Source: Actinomycetes bacterium
Lineage (GTDB): Bacteria; Planctomycetota; Phycisphaerae; JAACET01
Reading direction: 5' to 3'
DNA: 37,740 nucleotides
Assembly (NCBI GenBank): GCA_030614915.1
Contig: JAUXAG010000022.1
Span: 1 to 37,740, forward strand
Both the position numbers and the translations under genes were made by a program. Position 1 is the first letter of the stretch. The number at the start of each line of letters is the position of its first letter. Shown here one piece after another: positions 31,610 through 37,740 of the stretch. The notes under the pieces are model-generated. The model was not told the origin of the DNA. It searched no databases and saw only the letters and a program-made list of their open reading frames with translations.

Positions 31610-32338
31610 CTATTCTTCCGACTCATCCGGCCCAGCTGAACTTGTCGAAACCAGCCCCTTCTCCAGGAGGCTGGCATATTCGACCGTATAGCGGGCCCAG
31701 GGCTCAAATCGTAATCGGTCCCGAGGAATGGCCTGCCCGGTCGCTTCGCATATTCCATAGACGCCCTCGTCAATCCGCTTCAGGGCATTGTCTATTTCTT
31801 TCAGCAACTCGCGCTCGCCTTCCAGCAGGCTCAAGGTGAACTCCAGTTCGTAGTTATCGCTGCCCAGGTCGGCTGGGTTTGTCGGAAACTTCGACAGATT
31901 ACCCGCAGCATCCTGCCGATTCTTTTCCAGGGCTTCCGCTCGCATCCGGGAAACATTGCTGAGCAACTCCTGTCTCTGCTTCAGCAGCAAAGCCCTGAAT
32001 TCATCCAACTCCTCACTGGTAAGCGGCGAAGACTTATAACGCACCTTCCTTGCCGAAACCGCTTTGGTTGCCGGCAGGGTTGAGCCCACCTTGCCGGCCA
32101 GCTTGGCCCCCGCACCGGTAGAAATTACTCCCGCCGACTTCTTCTTCGTCGGCGACTTTCCCCGCTTGGCCCGGACCGACTTCTTCTTCGCAGCCTTCTT
32201 TTTGGATACCTTCTTAGCCGACTTGACTTTCTTGGTTTTGGCCTTGGCCTTGCTCTTGGTCTTGGCCTTCGCTTTAGACTTGGAACTTTTGGCTCGAGCC
32301 TTGCCTGAACTAGCCTTTTTGCTTGCCTTTTTGGCCAC
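31610..32338 (-). CDS. DksA/TraR-like protein with Lys/Ala-rich N-terminal tail
   Basis: This 242-residue protein has two parts. Residues 1-70 are almost entirely Lys, Ala and Ser (AKAKSKSKAK-like repeats), as in histone H1-like tails. Residues about 105-235 form a DksA/TraR-type coiled coil (ELDEFRALLLKQRQELLSNV) followed by the YGICEATGQAIPRDRLRFEP and ARYTVEYASLLEK end. In DksA four cysteines bind zinc; here only one Cys (ICEATG) remains, so the zinc finger is degenerate. The start is a GTG with GGAG ten bases upstream. DksA-type proteins bind RNA polymerase's secondary channel and modulate stringent control; the basic tail could add DNA binding. That combined role is inference. Confidence 0.85.
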   Translation of the reverse strand: MAKKASKKASSGKARAKSSKSKAKAKTKSKAKAKTKKVKSAKKVSKKKAAKKKSVRAKRGKSPTKKKSAGVISTGAGAKLAGKVGSTLPATKAVSARKVRYKSSPLTSEELDEFRALLLKQRQELLSNVSRMRAEALEKNRQDAAGNLSKFPTNPADLGSDNYELEFTLSLLEGERELLKEIDNALKRIDEGVYGICEATGQAIPRDRLRFEPWARYTVEYASLLEKGLVSTSSAGPDESEE

Positions 32339-32499
32339 GACTAGCTAACTCCATCAAGAACCATCAATCCTCATAACGTCCCATAAAGAAAGAAGTTGCA
32401 AAGCAATACCTGCCGAAACCAAACCCGGCAAACGGCAAACTATAGCGCTGCATCGGCTGATAGTCAAGCAAAAAACACCCCAAACTCGCTCGCCTTCCA

Positions 32500-32528
32500 T
32501 TGCCAAAGAGCCCCGGGCCGATTAGTAT
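32500..32528 (+). promoter_or_regulatory. Putative promoter for argG-fdhD
   Basis: In the 309-base gap before argG, a -35 box TTGCCA (32500-32505) and a -10 box TAGTAT (32523-32528) are 17 bases apart, giving a start near 32535 and a leader of about 110 bases. The leader can form CCGAGCG pairing with CGCTTGG, whose role is unknown. I see no gene in this gap and no clear ArgR-type box. Confidence 0.4.
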
Positions 32529-32647
32529 GCTCCAACCGAGCGCTCGAGCAGCCGGCGCTTGGGGTTATATCGGCCATTTGCCCGCCGGTTGATTCGTGGA
32601 ATTCACCGCCCAACCCCTTGGATGCAAAACTTGCAGGAGATATCCCA

Positions 32648-33907
32648 GTGGTGAGCAAACCAAAAAAAGTTAAAAAAATCGTCTTGGCTTACAGCGGCGG
32701 TCTGGATACCTCCGTTATCCTCCCTTGGCTGCGCGAGACCTACAACTGCCCCGTAATCGCCTTTGCCGCCGAGCTCGGCCAGGGACAGGAGCTCGAAGGC
32801 ATCCGCAAAAAGGCCCTGGCCAGCGGGGCCAGCAAGTGTATCGTCGCCGATTTACGCCAGGAGTTCGCCCAGGATTATCTTTGGCCGATGCTCCGCTGTG
32901 GGGCGGTGTACGAGGAGCGATACCTGCTGGGCACTTCCATTGCTCGGCCTTTGATCGCCAAGCACCAGGTAGCCGTGGCCAAGGCCGAGGGCGCCGACGC
33001 CGTCGCTCACGGTGCCACTGGTAAGGGCAACGACCAAGTTCGCTTTGAGCTTACCTACATGTCCTTGGCTCCGGAGCTGCAGATCATTGCCCCCTGGAAG
33101 GACGACCGCTTCGGGCTCCGCAGCCGCGAAGCCGCCCTCGAGTATGCCCGCGAGCACGGCATAGCGGTCGATGCCACCAAGAAAAAAATCTATAGCCGCG
33201 ACCGCAATCTCTGGCACCTCAGTCACGAAGGCGCCGACCTCGAAGACCCCGCCAACGAGCCGCGAGAGGATTTATGGCTTATCTCTCGGCCGGTATCCCA
33301 GGCCCCGGACAAGCCGCAGTATGTGAGCATCGATTTTGTCAAGGGCTCCCCCGTAGCCCTAAACGGAAAAAAGATGCTGGCCTGGAAACTGCTCGAACAA
33401 CTCAACAAGCTCGCCGGCCGACACGCCGTAGGCCAGAGCGACCTGGTCGAGAATCGCCTGGTCGGTATCAAGAACCGCGGGGCCTACGAAACCCCCGGCG
33501 GCAGCGTGCTCTACGAGGCCCACCGGGCCTTGGAAAGTATCACCCTCGACCGTGATACCGCTCACTACAAACAACAGTTGGCCCTGCGCTACGCGGAGCT
33601 GGTCTACTATGGCAAATGGTTTTCTACCCTTCGCCGGGCCCTCGATGCCTTCGTCAACGTAACCCAGCAGAACGTAACCGGCCGAGTCAAGATGAAGCTC
33701 TTCAAGGGCCGAGCCACCGTAGCCGCCCTGAGCAGTCCCTATTCGCTTTATGTGACCGAATTGGCCAGCTTCACTATGGGCAGCGAATATCAGCCCAAGG
33801 ACGCCATCGGCTTTATCCGTCTCTTCGGTCTGCAACAGAAGATACAGGCTCAACTGTCCAAAAGTGGTCGAGCTGAGAAGTCGTCTGCCAAGCGAAAAAA
33901 GAAATGA
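32648..33907 (+). CDS. argG: Argininosuccinate synthase
   Basis: ArgG condenses citrulline and aspartate with ATP in arginine synthesis. The 419-residue product begins VVSKPKKVKKIVLAYSGGLD, the family N-terminus with the PP-loop AYSGGLDTS, and has AHGATGKGNDQVRFEL, the ATP/citrulline-binding region, and YETPGGSVLY late. The start is a GTG; I prefer 32648 because GGAG lies eight bases upstream, but 32651 is equally in frame. The upstream part of the frame is not family-like. A Lys/Arg-rich tail (SSAKRKKK) ends the protein. Its stop overlaps the fdhD start by ATGA. Confidence 0.97.
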   Translation: MVSKPKKVKKIVLAYSGGLDTSVILPWLRETYNCPVIAFAAELGQGQELEGIRKKALASGASKCIVADLRQEFAQDYLWPMLRCGAVYEERYLLGTSIARPLIAKHQVAVAKAEGADAVAHGATGKGNDQVRFELTYMSLAPELQIIAPWKDDRFGLRSREAALEYAREHGIAVDATKKKIYSRDRNLWHLSHEGADLEDPANEPREDLWLISRPVSQAPDKPQYVSIDFVKGSPVALNGKKMLAWKLLEQLNKLAGRHAVGQSDLVENRLVGIKNRGAYETPGGSVLYEAHRALESITLDRDTAHYKQQLALRYAELVYYGKWFSTLRRALDAFVNVTQQNVTGRVKMKLFKGRATVAALSSPYSLYVTELASFTMGSEYQPKDAIGFIRLFGLQQKIQAQLSKSGRAEKSSAKRKKK

Positions 33908-34704
33908 GCGATTTCGAGCAGATCACCAGGCAAGCTGATGTCGTGAAATTCCAGCAGGACCAAGCAGCTCAAAAGCTCACCGAGCCCGTAGCGGCCGAAG
34001 AGCTCTGCCAAATCATCTTGAACGATAAGCTCATCGCTACGGTAGCTTGCAGCCCTGCTGATCTGCGCGAATTGGCTGCGGGGTTTCTTTTTAGTGAAGG
34101 TATCGTCGGGCAGATAGATTCGGTGGCCGAGCCAGAAAAAGTGGACGATGGTTTCGCGGTCAAAGTTGCTGGCGAGCTATTGGCTGACGAAGACGCTCTG
34201 GAAAATCGCATTCTTACAAGTGGTTGTGCCGGTGGTCGCAGTTTAGCCCAAAAAAAGTTATCAGATGAGCCTGATGACCAAATCAGGCTGGGCATGTTTG
34301 TTAGAGTCTCGCGCCAGCAGCTGCTCAGCTTGAATAAGCAAATGGATAGCCGAGCTGAGGTTTTTCATCAGACCGGCGGCGTGCATAGTGCCTGCCTCTG
34401 CAGGCCGGACCGCATTATCTTTCGCACGGACGACATTGGCCGACACAACGCGGTGGATAAGGTCATCGGCTGGGCCAAGCTTAATGGTATGGGTCTACAG
34501 GACAAGCTGCTCTTGACCACGGGTCGGATCAGCTCGGATATCGCTCTAAAGGCTCTCCGGGTGGGCATGACCATCGTAGCTTCGCGGGCTGCCCCTACCA
34601 GCCGAGCCCTGGCTTACGCTCAACGCCTCGGCCTCACCGTCGTCGGCTTTGCTCGGGGAAAGCGGATGAGCGTCTACACTTGGCCAAACCGCTGTAGCGG
34701 CTGA
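33904..34704 (+). CDS. fdhD: Formate dehydrogenase accessory sulfurtransferase FdhD
   Basis: FdhD carries sulfur from the cysteine desulfurase IscS to the molybdenum/tungsten bis-MGD cofactor of formate dehydrogenase. The 266-residue product has LRELAAGFLFSEGIV, the TSGCAGGRSL loop with Cys108 (the classical loop has Cys-x-x-Cys; here the second position is Gly), TGGVHSACL, and DIGRHNAVDKVIGWA, all diagnostic. The ATG overlaps the argG stop by four bases, which is an unexpected coupling. No formate dehydrogenase gene lies in this window, so its client must be elsewhere. Confidence 0.95.
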   Translation: MSDFEQITRQADVVKFQQDQAAQKLTEPVAAEELCQIILNDKLIATVACSPADLRELAAGFLFSEGIVGQIDSVAEPEKVDDGFAVKVAGELLADEDALENRILTSGCAGGRSLAQKKLSDEPDDQIRLGMFVRVSRQQLLSLNKQMDSRAEVFHQTGGVHSACLCRPDRIIFRTDDIGRHNAVDKVIGWAKLNGMGLQDKLLLTTGRISSDIALKALRVGMTIVASRAAPTSRALAYAQRLGLTVVGFARGKRMSVYTWPNRCSG

Positions 34705-34729
34705 GACGCAAGCCGGACGATATGCCGTA

Positions 34730-34758
34730 TTGAAGAAGTAATGGGAACTTGCTATACT
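34730..34758 (+). promoter_or_regulatory. Promoter of the AAA ATPase/DUF3226 pair
   Basis: A -35 box TTGAAG (34730-34735) and a -10 box TATACT (34753-34758) stand exactly 17 bases apart, about 60 bases before the ATPase start. A short hairpin AGGAG...CTCCT at 34776-34793 lies in the leader. This gives the two-gene insert its own transcription, independent of argG-fdhD. Confidence 0.5.
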
Positions 34759-34815
34759 GACAGAAACAGTTAGCCAGGAGGCCGAAAACTCCTTAATTTC
34801 AAAGGACACATTGAA

Positions 34816-35886
34816 ATGATTACGGAAGTTCTGATTAGAAATTTCAAGTGCTTTAAGAGCCTCACCGTTCCCGAACTTGGCCGCATAACCTTAATCGGTG
34901 GTAGAAACAACGTGGGGAAAACGGCATTGCTGGAAGCTCTTTTCCTATTCCTGGACCGTACGCGGGCTGATATGATATTTCGCCAGTATGGCTGGCGCGG
35001 AATGGAAGGCGTTGCTTCCAAGCCGGAGGAAATGTGGGGTCCTATTTTTTATGATTATGATATGAGTCAAGAAATAGTTATTACAACAACTATAGATGGT
35101 ACGTTGGAAACTGCGAAGCTTAGCTTTAATCCAAACTTTGTACCACCCGCTCCTACGCCCAGCCCACCACCGGGGGAACACCAGATTGCTACAGATGAAA
35201 AAGCAGTCAGGTCATTCGCTCTGGATATCGAATATTGCCATGAAGATTCTACAAAGAAGACATCCCATCTTTCCATCAGTCCTCTTGGCAAGCCAGTATT
35301 ATACCCAGACCCTGCTGGCATTTCAAGCCATCCAGGTCGATTTTTTCCGTCTAAGCAACAAGTAGCGTCAAAACACACAGCAGAACTGTTTAGTGAATTG
35401 GCAAGAGAAGGACGGGAGAGTGAAGCCATCGGCTTCCTCAGAATCATTGAGCCACGCCTTGAGGATCTGAAGATCATAACCCAGGGGCCTGGCTCATTCG
35501 TACATGGCAAACTCAAAGGTCTTTCTCGTACTCTTCCTATTAACCTTATGGGCGAGGCCATGGGGAAACTCTTAAACATCATAGTCGGGATTGTCAACTC
35601 TCAAGGCGGCATTGTCTTTGTCGATGAAATGGAAAACGGTTTTCACTATTCTGTTTTGCCAAAGATTTGGGAAACTGTTGGCAAAGCGCTTCGCAATTAT
35701 AAGTGCCAGCTTATTGCTTCAACTCATAGTTACGAATGTTTGCAGGCAGCACACGAAGGTCTTTCCAAAATGCCTGAGGATTTCAGATATATCCGGCTGG
35801 ATCGAAAAGGTGATGAAATATCTGCCAAACTGTCAAATTATGACATGATAGGTACTGCATTAAAGACAAATTTGGAGGTAAGATAA
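34816..35886 (+). CDS. AAA/ABC-type ATPase, candidate anti-phage sensor subunit
   Basis: This 356-residue protein is an AAA_15/AAA_21-type ATPase of the ABC-like OLD class. It starts MITEVLIRNFKCFKSL, has a Walker A GRNNVGKT (Gly29-Thr36), a signature-like LMGEAMGKLL, a Walker B GGIVFVDEMENG (Asp270, Glu271) and a switch histidine in ASTHS (His304). A Pro-rich insertion (FVPPAPTPSPPP) interrupts the N-terminal lobe. The DUF3226 gene begins 1 base after its stop. Base composition is visibly AT-richer than the genes on both sides. AAAGGA ten bases upstream gives a moderate ribosome site. By analogy with PARIS, AbiL and Gabija-type ATPases it may sense phage or DNA ends; that is inference. Confidence 0.85.
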   Translation: MITEVLIRNFKCFKSLTVPELGRITLIGGRNNVGKTALLEALFLFLDRTRADMIFRQYGWRGMEGVASKPEEMWGPIFYDYDMSQEIVITTTIDGTLETAKLSFNPNFVPPAPTPSPPPGEHQIATDEKAVRSFALDIEYCHEDSTKKTSHLSISPLGKPVLYPDPAGISSHPGRFFPSKQQVASKHTAELFSELAREGRESEAIGFLRIIEPRLEDLKIITQGPGSFVHGKLKGLSRTLPINLMGEAMGKLLNIIVGIVNSQGGIVFVDEMENGFHYSVLPKIWETVGKALRNYKCQLIASTHSYECLQAAHEGLSKMPEDFRYIRLDRKGDEISAKLSNYDMIGTALKTNLEVR

Positions 35887-35887
35887 T

Positions 35888-36505
35888 TTGCCTAAGCCGA
35901 AATCGATAACCGCCAAGAAACTTATCTTAGCGGAAGGTCGAGATGCCGAACTATTTCTTGTATGGGCAGCCAGGCATTTCCGTCCTGAGCAAGATTTTCA
36001 AGTAATGGACTTTGGAGGCATTAGAGAGTTAACTAGATTTCTTTTATTGTTAGTTAACGACGAATGCTACGACGACGTCGAAACTATAGTGGTTGCCCGT
36101 GATGCCGAAACGAATGCTGATGCTGCGATAGACAGTATTCGGAATTCCATGAAAAAAGCAAATATGCCAGTACCTCAAAAGCCTTTTGAGTACACCGGAA
36201 ACGATACGTTGAAAACTGCGTTCATGATTTTCTCCGATTCTAAACACGAATCTGGCACACTTGAAGATCTGTGTCTCTTGACCGTGCAGGATGACCCTAT
36301 TATGGAATGTGTTGCTGATTATTTGGAATGTGTGAAGGTCGAAGGTGAAGCATTGTCTCATGTGCATAAGAAGAAGCTTCATTGTTTCTTAGCGGGGAAA
36401 AAAGATTATGCTGGTTTGCCCATCGGATTAGTGTCACGTCAAGGTGCTTGGTGTTTTGACCATCCGGCTTTAAAACCGTTCAAGGCTATCATCCAGGGAA
36501 TGTAA
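35888..36505 (+). CDS. DUF3226/TOPRIM-like protein, candidate nuclease effector
   Basis: The 205-residue product begins at a TTG at 35888 with GGAGG seven bases upstream, inside the end of the ATPase gene, so translation is coupled. It shows a TOPRIM-like metal site: Glu16 in LILAEGRDAELF, then Asp72 and Glu74 in IVVARDAETN, and the GTLEDLCL motif (Glu126-Asp127) typical of DUF3226. TOPRIM domains of OLD-family, AriB and AbiLii proteins cleave nucleic acid. The domain is complete, with a conserved HCFLAGKK and a final region FDHPALKPF. The protein is AT-rich like its partner. Nuclease activity is likely from the family, untested here. Confidence 0.8.
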   Translation: MPKPKSITAKKLILAEGRDAELFLVWAARHFRPEQDFQVMDFGGIRELTRFLLLLVNDECYDDVETIVVARDAETNADAAIDSIRNSMKKANMPVPQKPFEYTGNDTLKTAFMIFSDSKHESGTLEDLCLLTVQDDPIMECVADYLECVKVEGEALSHVHKKKLHCFLAGKKDYAGLPIGLVSRQGAWCFDHPALKPFKAIIQGM

Positions 36506-36526
36506 TACCCAAACTTGCAATGGCTT

Positions 36527-36952
36527 CTAATCTTCCGACGCCCCCACGGGGCCTCGCAGAGATTTGACTCGTCCTCGGCGTTTTTTGGCGTCGAGTCGGC
36601 GCTGTTTCGAGGCTAAGCTGGGCTTGGTCTTGCGGCGCGGCTTAGGTTTGCGGGCTGCTCTGCGGATCAAGGCGATGAGCCGATCCAGAGCGTCTTGCCG
36701 GTTGCGCTGGCGGGTGCGGTATCTGCGGGCATCAATGATCAATACACCCCATTGGGTAATCCGTTTGCCGCCGAGGCGCAGCAGGCGTAGCCGAACGTCC
36801 TCCGGCAGAGACGGCGAATTCTTCACATTGAAACGCAATTGCACAGCGGTGGCCACTTTGTTGACGTTCTGTCCGCCTGGTCCGGAGGCTCGGATGAACT
36901 TCTCGCGGATTTGGGCCGGGTCAATCTCGATGGTTCTGGTTATGCGGATCAT
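36527..36952 (-). CDS. arfB: Peptidyl-tRNA hydrolase ArfB (alternative ribosome rescue)
   Basis: ArfB releases peptides from ribosomes stalled at mRNA ends. The 141-residue protein carries the catalytic GGQ at residues 26-28 within RASGPGGQNVNKV and the basic C-terminal tail (KPRRKTKPSLASKQRRLDAKKRRG) that occupies the mRNA channel. Length is normal. It converges with the DUF3226 gene; 21 bases separate the stops. The ribosome site is weak. GGQ and tail together exclude a standard release factor. Confidence 0.95.
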   Translation of the reverse strand: MIRITRTIEIDPAQIREKFIRASGPGGQNVNKVATAVQLRFNVKNSPSLPEDVRLRLLRLGGKRITQWGVLIIDARRYRTRQRNRQDALDRLIALIRRAARKPKPRRKTKPSLASKQRRLDAKKRRGRVKSLRGPVGASED

Positions 36953-37229
36953 GGTCCGGATTTCGATGGATCGGGCACGGGCAAATAACCGGCTGGATAG
37001 ATTATCGTCAATAATGCAGGCTAATAAACATAATAATTATCTCAGGTCCACCACGCGGTGGTCTCTGCTATTTGGGTTTTTAATGAGTAATCAAGTGTAT
37101 TACCAGACTAAAGAGAAGTCTCGTCTGAGAAACGATTAAAAACAAATCATAAGGTTCCGGACAGGTCAAAAAATTTACTCTTAAATTTGTTTTTTTGCTA
37201 AAGACATACTAAGTTTCTTTACGGATGTT
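36953..37229. other. Leader region between arfB and the riboswitch, no gene
   Basis: No coding sequence is supported here. A small hairpin ACCAC-gcg-GTGGT lies near 37050-37062. An AT-rich inverted repeat, AAATTTA-ctct-TAAATTT, at 37171-37188 is followed by seven T residues and may act as a terminator or merely as AT-rich DNA. I could not assign a convincing promoter for the tad gene. Confidence 0.4.
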
Positions 37230-37318
37230 TCAGGTAGGCTTGCAGGGCAAACCAGCCGCGAGGCTGGGACGCAAAACGTTGAATCTGTGGCCGAGCCGCA
37301 GATTGTCGCGCTGCCTCG
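37230..37318 (+). ncRNA. Cyclic-di-GMP-I (GEMM) riboswitch aptamer
   Basis: The conserved GEMM core is present in order: GCAGGGCAAACC, then a stem AGCC-GCGA-GGCT closed by a GNRA tetraloop, then GGGACGCAAA (37242-37275). A second stem AATCTGTGG/CCGCAGATT follows (37282-37303). A closing helix AGGTAG (37232-37237) with CTGCCT (37311-37316) frames the aptamer. Such RNAs bind c-di-GMP and control genes of motility, pili and adhesion; the downstream gene here is a Tad pilus protein. The part between the GCAAA motif and the second stem is shorter than in the Vibrio Vc2 model, so it could be a variant of the class or a c-AMP-GMP type. Confidence 0.82.
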
Positions 37319-37331
37319 AGCGGCATTTTGT

Positions 37332-37363
37332 CGTTCCTGACGCAAGTATTGTGGAAAGGAACG
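37332..37363 (+). promoter_or_regulatory. Ribosome-site-masking hairpin (riboswitch expression platform)
   Basis: CGTTCCT (37332-37338) is fully complementary to AGGAACG (37357-37363), and the second arm contains the AGGA ribosome-binding site of the ATG at 37368. Folding this hairpin would hide the site. It follows the GEMM aptamer by 13 bases, so the switch probably acts on translation. Confidence 0.6.
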
Positions 37364-37367
37364 CATT

Positions 37368-37740
37368 ATGCCTCAGCCCACTTTTTTCCATCCTCACCTT
37401 TCTATCGATGGTCATCAACGCAAGGGAGCGGTCTTAGTTATGGTCGCTGTTTTGCTCATAGTTCTGCTGGGTTGCGTGGCCCTGGCCGTGGATATCGGCT
37501 ATCTCTACGTAGTTCGTACCGAACTCCAGCGGACCGCTGATGCCGCCGCCATGGCCGGAGTCCAAGCCCTTGCTCGTGGCGCCGACAATCCCCTTGGTAT
37601 TTACGCTCCATCTGTCGAAACCGTCCACACCGACGTCAAGTTATACGCCGGTTTGAACACCGTGGTCGGCGAAGGCATTGCAATCGACCCACAGGCCGAC
37701 GTAATGATCGGATATTTGGCCAACCCCCACGACCTCAGTA
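37368..37740 (+). CDS. Tad pilus assembly protein (TadE/TadG-like), 3' end outside window
   Basis: The frame opens at the ATG at 37368 and is still open at the last base, 124 codons visible. The product starts MPQPTFFHPHL, then RKGAVLVMVAVLLIVLLGC as a single transmembrane helix at about residues 21-41, followed by DIGYLYVVRTELQRTADAAA and GVQALARG, the diagnostic PF13400 'putative Flp pilus-assembly TadE/G-like' N-terminus. These proteins are pseudopilin-like parts of the Tad secretion/pilus system, used for surface attachment. The upstream leader carries the c-di-GMP riboswitch and a hairpin over AGGA at 37357-37360. Whether further tad genes follow lies outside the window. Confidence 0.88.
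   Translation, partial: MPQPTFFHPHLSIDGHQRKGAVLVMVAVLLIVLLGCVALAVDIGYLYVVRTELQRTADAAAMAGVQALARGADNPLGIYAPSVETVHTDVKLYAGLNTVVGEGIAIDPQADVMIGYLANPHDLS

Noticed and set aside
37171-37197. AT-rich hairpin followed by T-run as a terminator
   Set aside because: There is no + strand gene upstream to terminate, arfB being on the other strand; kept only as a comment in the leader entry.

Overview
The window looks like a chromosomal piece from a Planctomycetota bacterium, most likely of the class Phycisphaerae. This is inferred from gene order and protein style: an orphan DUF2344/TIGR03936 protein overlapping an RNase E/G gene, a DksA-like protein with a Lys/Ala-rich tail beside lspA, a bacterial gatCAB operon behind rpmB, and a decayed integrase of a type I associate with planctomycetes. 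No rRNA or other taxonomic marker is present, so the class is a judgement.

Region A (1-13.8 kb) is an accessory carbohydrate-catabolism block. A + strand run holds the end of a glycosidase-like gene, an SDR dehydrogenase, an amidohydrolase-2 (lactonase-type) protein, a GH43-like beta-propeller and a GH95-like protein. A converging - strand run holds a UlaG-like metallo-hydrolase, three zinc alcohol dehydrogenases, two SDRs and a UroD/MtaA-like protein. The set fits release of a deoxy-sugar or uronic-acid residue and its oxidation through lactone and acid intermediates; an L-fucose-type route is one candidate. The block carries three gene remnants (two larA-like C-terminal pieces, one with an in-frame TAG, and a truncated Xaa-Pro aminopeptidase N-domain) and at least one unlisted small ORF (8294-8431).

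Region B (13.8-14.9 kb) is a junction: a non-coding stretch that may be a dispersed repeat, a tRNA-Ser(GCT), and a decayed tyrosine-recombinase fragment.

Region C (14.9-34.7 kb) is mostly housekeeping: rpmB, gatCAB, a MNT/HEPN pair, a membrane protein with a winged-helix regulator behind a promoter that overlaps a perfect inverted repeat, LOG protein, murJ, purD, DUF502, hpf, ptsN-ptsH-ptsI (a PTS phosphorelay with no sugar permease), DUF2344, rng, lspA, dksA-like, argG and fdhD.

Region D (34.7-36.5 kb) is an AT-richer two-gene insert: an AAA/ABC-type ATPase directly followed by a DUF3226 TOPRIM-like protein. The architecture recalls two-gene OLD-like anti-phage systems and is the best candidate for an undescribed system here.

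Region E (36.5-37.7 kb) has arfB, then a long leader containing a convincing cyclic-di-GMP-I (GEMM) riboswitch and a hairpin covering the Shine-Dalgarno of a Tad pilus protein gene that runs off the end of the window.
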